Shown here: positions 8,712 to 16,753 of the stretch, in pieces
Layout of the letters: each line of letters opens with the position of its first letter
How positions within the stretch are numbered: the first letter of the stretch is position 1
Assembly: GCF_015277775.1 (NCBI RefSeq)
Contig: NZ_CP063849.1
Coordinates: 6,277,501 to 6,341,500, forward strand
DNA: 64,000 nt
Source of the DNA: Paludibaculum fermentans
GTDB taxonomy: Bacteria; Acidobacteriota; Terriglobia; Bryobacterales; Bryobacteraceae
Direction of reading: 5' to 3'
Position numbers and translations under genes: made by a program
The notes under the pieces: model-generated
Database searches by the model: none
What the model was told of the DNA's origin: nothing
Seen by the model: the letters and a program-made list of their open reading frames with translations, nothing else

Positions 8712-8736
8712 TTTTCGCAACAACTGAACGGTGCGC

Positions 8737-11700
8737 TTAGAAGCTGTACCGCAGGCTGATCTGCATGTTGCGGCGGTCATCGGTCTTGCCGGTGATCTTG
8801 CCGAACGTGCCGCTGGTCGGGTTGTAATCAGCACCGCCCCAGTTGGGGTGGTTGATGAAGTTGAAGCCTTCCGCGCGGATGAGGAAGCTCTGCTTCTCCG
8901 TGATGGCGAACGACTTGAACACGCCGATGTTCCAGAACTGGATACCGGGGTTGTAGATGAGGCTGCGGAAGTTGCCGGAGACGAACGTCTTGTCGCCGGG
9001 CTTGGCGAAGGCCAGCAGATTGCCGGCGGCGTCGCGTTTGCCGTTGAACCAATAGTTCGGATCACCGGCGTTGGCCATGAATGCCTTCTCACCGTTGCCG
9101 AGCTGCGGGTTGCCAGTGACGTTCCAGATTTGGCTGCCGGAACCAGGGCCGACGCCTGCGAAGTCGTCGCCGGTGGCAACGGTGTTCGGGGTACCGGTCT
9201 GGAACTGGGTGACGCCGCTGATCTTCCAGCCGCCCGCGATGGTCTTGAGGGCGCGGCCGGAGTTCTTGAAGAACGGCAGGTCGTAGATGTAGTTGAGCAC
9301 CCAGACGTGGCGGGTGTCGTTCGTGCAGGGGCCCCAGAGATTGTGGGCGTCGTAAGCGTTGGGCACGATGTCGCGCTGCGCGCTGCCGTCGTCCATGCAC
9401 TTGGAGAGCGTGTAGCCCAAGCCGTAGCTGAGGCCATTGCTGAAGCGGCGGTTGACGCCAATCTGAAGACTGTTGTACTTCATGTTGGCATCGTTGAAGG
9501 TCTCGCGGATGGGGCCGTAGCCGAGGTACGGACGGAGGGCGTTGACGTTGATGCCCACGTTGTTCTGAACAGCGCCCAGGGCGGCCTGGTTGATGTTCTT
9601 TTCACGCTGGCCAAACAGACCACGACGGCCGACGTAAGAAACGTCGAGAACCGTGTTGAAGCCGATTTCGCGCTCCACGGTCAGGTTCCACGTGTAGGAC
9701 TGAGGCATATGGAACACCTTGGCCTGCGTCGTGACGCTGATCGGGAAGCTCGCCAGGGAGCCGCCGCCCGGGTTGTCCACCAGGCCGGTGGGAATCGAGG
9801 CGATGGGCTGCAGCGGGGGGTTGCCACCGAGGAACACCGAGTCGCTGACGCCGAGGCGCGTCGTATACTTGCCGGCGCCGCCGCGGATCACGGTCTTGGG
9901 GTTCAGCGAGTAAGCGACACCAATGCGGGGCTGGAAGTTGCCGTAGTCGATATTGGAGTAGTACTTCGGCTCCTGACCGCCACGGAACAGGTATTGCAGC
10001 GACGCGTCGGTCGCGGCGGGCACACGGCCCTTGGCGGAATCCGGCCAGCTGCTGCCCGGAATCACGATGCCGTTGTAGGGATCGCCGCTGCCGGCAATCG
10101 GGTTGCCCGTCCTCAGATCGACAGTGACAGCCTTCGACTTGTCGTAGTACTTGGGGTCGAACACCGTCATGTTGCCCCACAGTGAGGAGTAGGGGATCAC
10201 GATGGTGTGGCGGACGCCCAACTCGATCTTCAACTTGTCGGTGGCTTTCCAGGAATCCTGGACGAACCATTCGTACATGTTGCCGCGGTAGGGAGTGAAG
10301 CTGCGGGTGCCGATTTCAGCGTAGTTGTTGAACAGGCCGAGAGCCGCGTCGCCGAGGCCCACGCCGGAGCCGCCGGAACGGGTATTGCTGAACTCGAAGC
10401 GGCCATTCTGATTGTTGGTTCCGCCAGGGACGCCGTTGACGTTGATCTGGTCGTAATCGTTCTGACCCGCACGTTCAAACGCGAAGCCCGCTTTGATGGT
10501 GTGGTTGTTCAGAATCTTCGTGATGTTGTTGCTGATCGAGTAGATCGGGCCCGTGGAGTTCGAGGGGTACGGGGTACCGGTGTACTCGCTGAAGCCAGGG
10601 ATGGCCACGGCGGGCAGCTTGTTGGGACGGTCCTTGCCGGCGGGGTAGACGTACGGATAGTTGATGCCGTAGGTCGTACGGTTGAAGGCCGGCGTGTCCG
10701 TCATGCGGATGAACACCTGGTCGCGGCTGGCCGTGATCAGGGTTTCGTTGATCAGCGTCGGGCTGAAGCTATGCGTCCAGTTCAGCGAAGACGTCTGGTT
10801 GGGACGATCGAAGGTCTGCTGGGCCAGTGCGAAGCCCGTGGGGAAGGGGGAGACATCCAGGTAGTGGAAGAGCATTCCACGGAACTTGATGGAGTCCTTC
10901 TGGGTAGGCAGGAAGTCGATCCCGATGCTGTCCTTGCGCTGGTCGGTGGGGTGGCCGCCGACGCCATACCAGTTGTTGGCGCCCTGGGGCACCGCGAGGT
11001 TGGCGGCCGGGAACACCGCGAGCAGCGCCATGCCGTTCGCGCTCTGCCGGTTCTTGGGGACGATGTTGCCGGCAAATGGAGCGTTGCCGTTGGCGGGGTC
11101 CTTAACGATCTGTGCGGAGCCGAAGAAGGCCGTGGGCACCAGCAGTTCGCTGAAGTCGCCAGCCTTCATCTTAGCGGTCGGCACAACCTTCAGGGTTGTG
11201 TCTTCGCGGCGATGCTTGGTCCATTCTTGCGACCAGGTGAAGAACAGCTTGCTGCGGTCCTTATTCAGTTTTCCGGGGACGAAGACCGGTCCGCTGGTGT
11301 TGTAACCAAACTGGTTGAAGCGCAGCGGCGCCACGACGTTCGTGGAGGGGTTGCGATTCCGGGACCAGGTGTTGGCATCGATGGCGGAGTTGCGGAAGTA
11401 CTCGTAGGCGGAACCATGGAACTGGCTGGTGCCGCTCTTGCTGACAACGCGGATCTGGCCGCCGGCCGCACGGCCATATTCGGCGGTGAACGACGCGGTC
11501 ATGATCTGCACTTCAGCGGTCGTGTCGAGATCGGCGGAACCGATGGACGTGCCGTTCGAGCGGGTGCGGACAGCGACAGCGCCATCATAAGTGATGAGGT
11601 TGTCCTGGGTACGCGAACCGTTGATCGAAAGGCCGGCTTGATCCATACCGTAGCTGAAGCCACCCAGGTTAGTGCCGCGCACGCCGGGTTTCAACAGAGC

Positions 11701-12168
11701 CAGGAAGATGGGGTTGCGGCCATTCAACTGGAGATCCGCCAGTTGTCTGCCTTCCACGATGCGGCCGACAGCGCCGGATTCCGTCTGCAGAGCAGCCGCC
11801 GTGGCGGTTACTTCGACGACTTCCGAAGCCTGGCCAACTTGCAGCGCCACATCAAAGCTGGCGGGCAGGTTGGGGTCGACCTTGTTGTCCTTGGATTCAT
11901 ACTTCTTGAAACCGGCCGCCTCGACGGTGAGGGTGTACATGCCGGAAGGGATGGTCGGGATGACGAAGTTGCCGGACTCGTTAGTCTTGACTTCACGAGT
12001 CAGGCCGTTGGCTTGGTTCTTGAGGGTGATCTTGGCGTTAGGTACTACTGCCGAAGATGGGTCGCGGACAACACCGTTTGCGGTGGAGTTGTCCGATTGT
12101 GCGAATGCGCCCAAACTGAGAACGCAAAGAAGCAGTGTCACCACTGCCACAGAACGCACATGGTTCAT
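8737..12168 (-). CDS. TonB-dependent receptor with carboxypeptidase-regulatory domain (Oar-like), paralog 2
   Basis: 1143 residues beginning at the ATG at 12168, where a signal peptide starts (MNHVRSVAVVTLLLCVLSLG, cleavage near AFAQ); GGAGG at 12177-12181 is 8 bases upstream. Domain order equals receptor 1: regulatory beta-sandwich about 26-108, plug about 120-260 (LNGRNPIFLALLKPGVR, GGQIRVVSKSGTSQFHG), large beta-barrel and terminal LRYSF. Likely imports a large ligand across the outer membrane with TonB energy. The two paralogs keep the same length and barrel strands but differ most in extracellular loops, for example around residues 330-430. It has its own promoter region with an inverted repeat and its own terminator. 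Confidence 0.95.
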   Translation of the reverse strand: MNHVRSVAVVTLLLCVLSLGAFAQSDNSTANGVVRDPSSAVVPNAKITLKNQANGLTREVKTNESGNFVIPTIPSGMYTLTVEAAGFKKYESKDNKVDPNLPASFDVALQVGQASEVVEVTATAAALQTESGAVGRIVEGRQLADLQLNGRNPIFLALLKPGVRGTNLGGFSYGMDQAGLSINGSRTQDNLITYDGAVAVRTRSNGTSIGSADLDTTAEVQIMTASFTAEYGRAAGGQIRVVSKSGTSQFHGSAYEYFRNSAIDANTWSRNRNPSTNVVAPLRFNQFGYNTSGPVFVPGKLNKDRSKLFFTWSQEWTKHRREDTTLKVVPTAKMKAGDFSELLVPTAFFGSAQIVKDPANGNAPFAGNIVPKNRQSANGMALLAVFPAANLAVPQGANNWYGVGGHPTDQRKDSIGIDFLPTQKDSIKFRGMLFHYLDVSPFPTGFALAQQTFDRPNQTSSLNWTHSFSPTLINETLITASRDQVFIRMTDTPAFNRTTYGINYPYVYPAGKDRPNKLPAVAIPGFSEYTGTPYPSNSTGPIYSISNNITKILNNHTIKAGFAFERAGQNDYDQINVNGVPGGTNNQNGRFEFSNTRSGGSGVGLGDAALGLFNNYAEIGTRSFTPYRGNMYEWFVQDSWKATDKLKIELGVRHTIVIPYSSLWGNMTVFDPKYYDKSKAVTVDLRTGNPIAGSGDPYNGIVIPGSSWPDSAKGRVPAATDASLQYLFRGGQEPKYYSNIDYGNFQPRIGVAYSLNPKTVIRGGAGKYTTRLGVSDSVFLGGNPPLQPIASIPTGLVDNPGGGSLASFPISVTTQAKVFHMPQSYTWNLTVEREIGFNTVLDVSYVGRRGLFGQREKNINQAALGAVQNNVGINVNALRPYLGYGPIRETFNDANMKYNSLQIGVNRRFSNGLSYGLGYTLSKCMDDGSAQRDIVPNAYDAHNLWGPCTNDTRHVWVLNYIYDLPFFKNSGRALKTIAGGWKISGVTQFQTGTPNTVATGDDFAGVGPGSGSQIWNVTGNPQLGNGEKAFMANAGDPNYWFNGKRDAAGNLLAFAKPGDKTFVSGNFRSLIYNPGIQFWNIGVFKSFAITEKQSFLIRAEGFNFINHPNWGGADYNPTSGTFGKITGKTDDRRNMQISLRYSF

Positions 12169-12176
12169 AAAGCTAA

Positions 12177-12199
12177 CCTCCAGAAGACGAAATTGAAGC
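12177..12199 (-). repeat. receptor 2 leader with ribosome site (parent copy of the 8617-8638 relic)
   Basis: The 23 bases upstream of the receptor 2 ATG, containing GGAGG at the correct distance. Repeated with one deletion at 8617-8638. Confidence 0.6.
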
Positions 12200-12250
12200 T
12201 TGCTAAGTATATCCTTTGGAACTGTCATATAAGGGGAGTGCAATCGCTAC

Positions 12251-12280
12251 CATATCCAAAGATAGATATCAAAGGATATG
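12251..12280. promoter_or_regulatory. inverted repeat CATATCC-N16-GGATATG, possible operator of receptor 2
   Basis: Perfect 7-base arms at 12251-12257 and 12274-12280, centres 23 bases apart (about two helical turns). A third half-site-like ATATCC lies at 12209-12214, overlapping the predicted -10 of receptor 2. The element is AT-rich in a GC-rich region. It could bind a dimeric repressor or activator; the regulator is unknown. Confidence 0.4.
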
Positions 12281-12455
12281 TCTGAATCTGTAACTCAAAT
12301 CGGAATTGACCGTTTCATTCTTCTGGCGGAGTCCTGCCAGACGCCGCCTGCCGCACGCCAGGAAGCCGCTTTCGCTGAATCGTGGCACGTGCTGCGATCT
12401 GGCTCGAAATCTGGACACATGTGAACCGCTTCCAATCTAGGCTTTGCCGTGTCGC

Positions 12456-12484
12456 TTGACTTTCGCTGCGCCGCTGGCATACCT
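12456..12484 (+). promoter_or_regulatory. predicted promoter of the RsbW-like/STAS/LuxR cluster
   Basis: TTGACT (12456-12461), a 17-base spacer and ATACCT (12479-12484), 32 bases before the start codon at 12517. The -35 is a 5/6 match to TTGACA; the -10 is weak. Confidence 0.45.
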
Positions 12485-12516
12485 TAGCGATTTCCCAGCC
12501 ACTCCACGAGAACGCC

Positions 12517-12960
12517 ATGAGCAACCTGGAGAATCCTAAAAACGTGATCGTGGACGAGTACCTCGAATCGAGCTTGGACAGCGTCGATTCCAGCGAGGAA
12601 CGGGCCAAGGTCGCCGCCGAGCAAGTTGGCTTGCCGGAGGACGACGCATATCAGGTTGGTTACGCTGTCAGGGAAGCCATGGTCAACGCAATCGTCCATG
12701 GCAACCGTTACAGCGCAAACAAGCGTGTGCACTTCGTACTAAGCCGTACGGAATCCTCCATCCAGGTTCTGATTGAGGACGAGGGAACGGGCTTCCTGCC
12801 CGAACGCCAGGCCGATCCGCTGGCGGAAGAGAACTTGCTTAGCCAATCAGGCCGCGGCATCATGATCATCCGTTCCTTTGTGGACGAGTTCGTGATTGAG
12901 AAGGCGGAGCACGGCGGTACCCGGGTTGTGCTCCGGAAAACGATTCCTCCGGGAACTTAA
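12517..12960 (+). CDS. RsbW/SpoIIAB-like anti-sigma serine kinase (HATPase_c_2)
   Basis: 147 residues, typical of the family. ATPase motifs: N-box EAMVNAIVHGN (53-63), G1 box DEGTGF (88-93) and G2 box GRGIMII (112-118). Such kinases bind a sigma factor or another partner and phosphorylate a STAS antagonist, which is the next gene (41 bases downstream). The order kinase-then-antagonist is the reverse of the classical rsbV-rsbW order. No sigma factor or PP2C phosphatase is adjacent, so the partner protein must be encoded elsewhere. Cytoplasmic; no membrane segment. Confidence 0.88.
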   Translation: MSNLENPKNVIVDEYLESSLDSVDSSEERAKVAAEQVGLPEDDAYQVGYAVREAMVNAIVHGNRYSANKRVHFVLSRTESSIQVLIEDEGTGFLPERQADPLAEENLLSQSGRGIMIIRSFVDEFVIEKAEHGGTRVVLRKTIPPGT

Positions 12961-13001
12961 TTGCTGTTTGGGACTCCAATTGACGAGGGGGTATTAGAGA
13001 A

Positions 13002-13346
13002 GTGAGTGTAAAACTGACCACGCGCCAGGTTGGTGATGTAACTGTCATCGACGCCGCCGGCCGCATTACGTTGGGTGAGGGATCCTCCACCTTCCGTGAC
13101 TCCATCAAGGATCTGACGACCAAGGGGCACAAGAAGGTGCTGCTCAACCTCGCCGATGTGAGCTACATCGACAGCTCCGGAATCGGTGAGCTGGTGAGCG
13201 GCTTCACGACCGTCTCCAACGCCGGTGGCAACCTGAAGCTGCTGAATCTGACCAAACGAATCCACGATCTTCTGCAGATCACCAAGTTGTACACGATTTT
13301 CGAAGTGTTCGACGACGAAGCAAAGGGACTGGCGAGCTTTAATTAG
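13002..13346 (+). CDS. STAS-domain anti-sigma factor antagonist (RsbV/SpoIIAA-like)
   Basis: 114 residues starting at a GTG. The motif YIDSSGIGEL places the phosphorylatable Ser at 58, directly after D57, the same position as in SpoIIAA. The rest follows the STAS fold: N-terminal strands TTRQVGDVTVIDAAGRI, helix SSTFRDSIKDL, and C-terminal LKLLNLTKRIHDLLQITKL. When unphosphorylated it should sequester the RsbW-like kinase encoded just upstream and so free that kinase's target. The C-terminal end is standard for the family. No ribosome site stronger than AGAGAAG is seen. Confidence 0.92.
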   Translation: MSVKLTTRQVGDVTVIDAAGRITLGEGSSTFRDSIKDLTTKGHKKVLLNLADVSYIDSSGIGELVSGFTTVSNAGGNLKLLNLTKRIHDLLQITKLYTIFEVFDDEAKGLASFN

Positions 13347-13381
13347 CCAAGGCACAGGCCCTCGCTGAGCCGAATCCGGCA

Positions 13382-14050
13382 ATGCCTGCCGCCAAGATCC
13401 GCAGTGTCATCATCGCCGAGGAGCTCGCGCTGTTTCGCGACGGCATCGCCGCGCTGTGCGAGCTCTCCGGCCGTTTTCACGTGGTAGGCTGCACCTCGGA
13501 CGGCGAGCAGGCCTGGAAGCTGCTCGAAGAGAAAACCCCCGACGTCGTCCTTGTTGACCTTCAGATTCCCCAGCTCCATTCCCTCGAAATTGCAAAGCGG
13601 CTGACTGAGCCGGGTGACGGCATGCGCCCGGTACCGACTCGTTGCGTGATCCTGGCAATGCGCCGCGACCGCAAGACCGTGCTTGAGGTGCTGCGAGCCG
13701 GCGCGCAGGGTTATCTGCTGAAAACGAGCACCGGTGCCCAACTCGTCGATTGCCTCGAACAGGTCATTGAAGGGGGCATTTATGTCTCCCCCGCGGTGGA
13801 TGTTCAAAGCCTGTTCGCACCCGAAAAACGTGGCATGGTGGAGGACCCCATCTCACGCCTGAGCGCCAGGGAGTTTCAGGTCTTCTCCCTTCTCGTGGAA
13901 GGGGTTCGCGCCAAAGAAATTGCGGCGCGGCTCCAGCTGAGTCCCAAAACCGTGGATACCTATCGGTCTAATCTGATGAAAAAATTAGACATCCACGACA
14001 TTCCGGGCTTGGTCAAGTTTGCCATTCAGCATCAGATCATCCCCGCCTGA
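13382..14050 (+). CDS. NarL/LuxR-family response regulator with altered acidic pocket
   Basis: 222 residues: receiver domain about 6-125 and LuxR helix-turn-helix about 158-215 (LSAREFQVFSLLVEGVRAKEIAARL, SPKTVDTYRSNLMKKL). Phosphoacceptor D59 (VVLVDLQIP) and K114 (GYLLKTS) are present, but the usual acidic pair is E13-E14 instead of Asp-Asp, and the conserved Ser/Thr is A92. Glu pairs can still bind metal, but loss of the Ser/Thr suggests altered or absent phospho-switching. It starts 35 bases after the STAS gene and no kinase is adjacent. Function in the partner-switch cluster is inferred from proximity only. Confidence 0.88.
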   Translation: MPAAKIRSVIIAEELALFRDGIAALCELSGRFHVVGCTSDGEQAWKLLEEKTPDVVLVDLQIPQLHSLEIAKRLTEPGDGMRPVPTRCVILAMRRDRKTVLEVLRAGAQGYLLKTSTGAQLVDCLEQVIEGGIYVSPAVDVQSLFAPEKRGMVEDPISRLSAREFQVFSLLVEGVRAKEIAARLQLSPKTVDTYRSNLMKKLDIHDIPGLVKFAIQHQIIPA

Positions 14051-14137
14051 CCTGAACTGCAGGTTCCGTTGGAAGGTGGAGCCCGGCGGGTTTGGACCTG
14101 CGTGCTAAAATAAGAGTTTTGCTTACTGGAGTAATCT

Positions 14138-14842
14138 GTGGACCGCGTCACCAGACATGATTTGAAGACCGACAAGTTCGTTGAGGAAGTCGGTCAAACT
14201 GTACATTACGTTGATGAGCACCGCTCCGAGATGATCCGCTACGGCGGCATCGCCTTGGCCGTCATTGTGCTCGCGGCAGGTGGCTGGTTCTTTTACCAGA
14301 GCCGCAAGGCGGAACGCCAGGTTGCCCTGATGCACGCGGTGGAAACCTACAACGCGCCCATCATGCCCACTCCCAGGGATGGCGTCAAGTCGTTCACTGT
14401 GCAGGCGGATAAGGACAAGGCCCTGAGCCAGGAACTGAACGATCTGGCCACGAAATACTCCGGTTCTGAAGAGGCTGCCGCCGCAGTCTACATGCTCGGC
14501 TTGAATGCCGCTGACGCCGCCAAACTCGACGAAGCAGAACGCTACCTGAAGCGCGCGTCTGAAGAGGGCGGCGCCGAGTACGGTTCCCTGGCTAAGTTGT
14601 CACTGGCCCAGTTGTACGCCGGCACCGGCAAGCAGGCTGATGCCGAGAAACTGCTGCGCGGGCTCATCGAGAACCCCACCATGTTCGTCGCCAAGGATCA
14701 GGCGACCCTGGTGCTGGCCCGCATCATCGCGAAAACCAAGCCGGAAGAAGCCAAGAAGCTGCTGGAGCCCCTGCGTACCGTAAATGGCCCGATCAGCCGC
14801 ATTGCCATTCAGGCGATCGCCGAAATCTCTTCGGGGAAGTAA
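14138..14842 (+). CDS. YfgM-like membrane-anchored tetratricopeptide protein
   Basis: 234 residues from a GTG start. A short cytoplasmic N-terminus is followed by one membrane span (about 34-53) and a periplasmic helical TPR-like domain (about 60-230, with repeats such as AAAVYMLGLNAADAAKLDEAE and AEYGSLAKLSLAQLYAGTGK). The architecture fits YfgM, a SecYEG-associated chaperone partner, or the general TPR_21 group. Nine bases separate it from the dGTPase gene. No start other than the GTG at 14138 preserves the short N-terminal tail. Confidence 0.8.
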   Translation: MDRVTRHDLKTDKFVEEVGQTVHYVDEHRSEMIRYGGIALAVIVLAAGGWFFYQSRKAERQVALMHAVETYNAPIMPTPRDGVKSFTVQADKDKALSQELNDLATKYSGSEEAAAAVYMLGLNAADAAKLDEAERYLKRASEEGGAEYGSLAKLSLAQLYAGTGKQADAEKLLRGLIENPTMFVAKDQATLVLARIIAKTKPEEAKKLLEPLRTVNGPISRIAIQAIAEISSGK

Positions 14843-14851
14843 GCTGGAAGG

Positions 14852-15967
14852 GTGAGCCTGGAACGGCTAAGGTACCCGATTGACGCCCTGAGGGGCCGCA
14901 AGTATCCCGAAGCGCCGCATCGCTACCGCAACGAGTTCCAGCGCGACCGCGACCGCATTGTCCATGCCCGCGCCTTTCGCCGCCTAGAGGACAAAACCCA
15001 GGTCTTCGGCGAACGGCTCAGCGATCATTTTCGCAATCGCCTCACACATACGATCGAAGTCTCCCAGATCGCCCGTACCCTTGCTGTTTCCCTGGGCTTG
15101 GCAGAGGACTTTACAGAGGCTCTCGCCCTCGCCCACGACATCGGCCATCCCCCCTTTGCCCATGCCGGAGAAGAGGCCCTGGATCGCTGCATGCGCGCGT
15201 TTGGCGACTCCTTCGATCACAACGTCCACGCCCTCCACATCGTAGAGAGCTTCGAAGTCCGGTATGCCCGGTTCCCCGGTCTCAACCTGACCTTCGAGGT
15301 ACGGGAAGGCATGGTGAAACACTCCCGCGACTTCGCCCCTGGCGAACGTGTTGAGTTCGACGAATACCTGCCCGGCCTGCGGCCGCCCCTCGAGGCGCAA
15401 CTCATTGATCTGGCTGACGAAGTTGCCTATAACAGTGCCGATCTCGATGACGGGTTCTCGGCCGGTCTCTTCAACATGGAGGAGATCGGCGCCGCCCTGC
15501 CGCACTACGCCGAACTGGCAGCGGAAATCCTATACCAGTTTCCCGGCGCACCGGAGAAAGTACGGTTTCAGGAGGTCCTGCGCCGCCTCATCGACCTGCT
15601 GGTGTCGGGTCTCATTGAGGGGACTGCACAGTCTGTGCAGTCGAGCGGCGTTGATTCCGTCGAGGATGTTCGCCGCTACCCTCATCGCCTGGTCACCATG
15701 ACGCAGGCCGCCGCTGACACCAATCGCGGGCTCAAGACGTTCCTTTACGGCCACGTATACTCTTCCCCGGCGCTGGTGGAAGAACGAGTCCGCGCCTGCG
15801 AAGGCATTGAGCGAATGTTCCGGTTCTTCCTCGATCATCCCGATGAGATGCCGGATGGCCATGCCGAGCGCATCGGCCTGATGCCAGCGCACCGCGTCGT
15901 CTGCGACTACATCGCCGGCATGACCGATGGGTTCTTCCGCCGTACCGCGGCCCGCCTGCTGGCCTGA
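14852..15967 (+). CDS. dgt: dGTPase-like HD-domain triphosphohydrolase
   Basis: 371 residues. HD-superfamily metal ligands are visible: H66 in RNRLTHTIEVSQ, H95-D96 in LAHDIGHPPFAHAGEEAL, and FDHNVHALHIVE further on. The N-terminal FQRDRDRIVHARAFRRLEDKTQVF is the classic start of the dGTPase family, which hydrolyses dNTPs to deoxynucleosides and tripolyphosphate. Start GTG at 14852, 9 bases after the upstream stop. Length is typical of the shorter bacterial dGTPase-like group rather than the 505-residue E. coli Dgt. Substrate range is not predictable. Confidence 0.92.
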   Translation: MSLERLRYPIDALRGRKYPEAPHRYRNEFQRDRDRIVHARAFRRLEDKTQVFGERLSDHFRNRLTHTIEVSQIARTLAVSLGLAEDFTEALALAHDIGHPPFAHAGEEALDRCMRAFGDSFDHNVHALHIVESFEVRYARFPGLNLTFEVREGMVKHSRDFAPGERVEFDEYLPGLRPPLEAQLIDLADEVAYNSADLDDGFSAGLFNMEEIGAALPHYAELAAEILYQFPGAPEKVRFQEVLRRLIDLLVSGLIEGTAQSVQSSGVDSVEDVRRYPHRLVTMTQAAADTNRGLKTFLYGHVYSSPALVEERVRACEGIERMFRFFLDHPDEMPDGHAERIGLMPAHRVVCDYIAGMTDGFFRRTAARLLA

Positions 15968-15975
15968 GGCTCTGG

Positions 15976-15997
15976 GGCCGCCCCCGCGCGGGCGGCC
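15976..15997 (+). terminator. GC hairpin after dgt, probable terminator without U-tract
   Basis: Perfect 8-bp stem GGCCGCCC/GGGCGGCC with loop CCGCGC, 8 bases after the dgt stop. No T-run follows, so it may be a weak terminator or an mRNA end-protecting hairpin. Confidence 0.5.
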
Positions 15998-16006
15998 AGG
16001 CTGCCG

Positions 16007-16042
16007 TCCGTTTACACTCCGTTTACCTGACTGCGCTATTCC
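16007..16042 (+). promoter_or_regulatory. GTTTA direct-repeat box plus -10 element, promoter of the PhoB-like regulator operon
   Basis: TCCGTTTAC occurs twice, at 16007-16015 and 16018-16026, exactly 11 bases apart. Nine bases after the second repeat is CTATTC (16036-16041). Direct repeats of 11-base period about 10 bases before a -10 are the signature of PhoB/OmpR-type activation. The same arrangement precedes the exporter gene at 17818. It probably mediates autoregulation. Confidence 0.6.
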
Positions 16043-16081
16043 TCATACTAGGCGCCCTGCTGTGCCGCCGCTTCCGATCCG

Positions 16082-16753
16082 ATGAGCAAAATCCTGGTAG
16101 TCGACGACGATCCGAATATCCGAGAGCTGGTCAGGATCTTCCTGGAGCCGGAAGGCCTCGATGTCTTCGAAGCCTGTGATGGCTACGATGCCCTCGCCCG
16201 GCTCGAAACCGTCAAGGCCGACATGGTCATCCTGGATGTCATGATGCCCAACATGGATGGTTGGGAGCTATGCCGCCGCCTGCGCCTGGCTGGCGACTTT
16301 CCCCTGCTGATCATCACGGCCAAGGGCGAAACCAGCCAGAAGGTGAAGGGCTTTCAGCTGGGCACCGACGACTACCTTGTGAAACCCTTCGAACCCGTGG
16401 AACTCGTGGCCCGTGTCAAGGCTCTACTGAAGCGCTACCGGGTGGCCAGTTCCCAGACGGTGCAGGTCGGCGGCCTGACCATGGATCGCAAGACCCACGA
16501 GGCAGCGATCGCGGGCCGGCCGCTCAACCTACCGCTGAAGGAATTCGAACTTCTGTTCGAGCTGGCGAGCTACGCGGGCAAGACGCTTTCCCGGTCGAAG
16601 CTCATCGAGGATATCTGGGGCTACGACTTCGAGGGCAATGAACGCACCCTCGATGTTCACATCAACCGCCTCCGGGAACGCTTTCCCGAAGCCCAGGCGC
16701 CCTTCCGCATCAAGACCATCCGAGGACTCGGCTACCGCCTGGAGGCAGCCTGA
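16082..16753 (+). CDS. OmpR/PhoB-family response regulator
   Basis: 223 residues. Receiver domain 1-118 with D8-D9, phosphoacceptor D52 (MVILDVMMPNMDG), T79 and K101 (DDYLVKPF), all conserved. Winged-helix DNA-binding domain about 128-222, with the LPLKEFELLFELAS segment and the recognition-helix region GNERTLDVHINRLRERF, ending in IKTIRGLGYRLE. The stop codon overlaps the kinase start (ATGA). It binds direct repeats in this family; the repeated GTTTA element before its own gene and before the downstream exporter is the likely target. Confidence 0.95.
   Translation: MSKILVVDDDPNIRELVRIFLEPEGLDVFEACDGYDALARLETVKADMVILDVMMPNMDGWELCRRLRLAGDFPLLIITAKGETSQKVKGFQLGTDDYLVKPFEPVELVARVKALLKRYRVASSQTVQVGGLTMDRKTHEAAIAGRPLNLPLKEFELLFELASYAGKTLSRSKLIEDIWGYDFEGNERTLDVHINRLRERFPEAQAPFRIKTIRGLGYRLEAA

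Larger units (their letters stand above)
8106..8736. other. long intergenic region between the two TonB receptors; AT-rich promoter part plus relic leader
   Basis: 631 bases without a convincing gene. Bases 8140-8370 are clearly AT-richer than the surroundings and contain a promoter-like sequence for receptor 1 and an inverted repeat CCACTG/CAGTGG (about 8223 and 8253). Bases 8370-8616 are GC-rich but show no conserved-looking frame. At 8617-8638 there is a relic copy of the receptor 2 leader, and at 8688-8711 the receptor 2 terminator. A 69-codon frame at 8160-8369 on the minus strand has no coding character. Confidence 0.6.
12169..12516. other. divergent intergenic region between receptor 2 and the RsbW-like gene
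   Basis: 348 bases without a gene. It contains the receptor 2 leader (12177-12199), a -10-like TATACT on the minus strand (12211-12206), an inverted repeat CATATCC/GGATATG (12251-12280), and a forward promoter-like TTGACT-17-ATACCT. The part 12300-12450 is GC-rich with no identifiable element; short frames there lack coding character. Confidence 0.6.

Noticed and set aside
10207-12285. 692-codon plus-strand frame antisense to TonB receptor 2
   Set aside because: Mirror of the GC-rich codon pattern of the receptor gene; no family signal.
12295-12608. minus-strand frames upstream of and over the RsbW-like gene
   Set aside because: Overlap a clear promoter and the start of a well-supported plus-strand gene.
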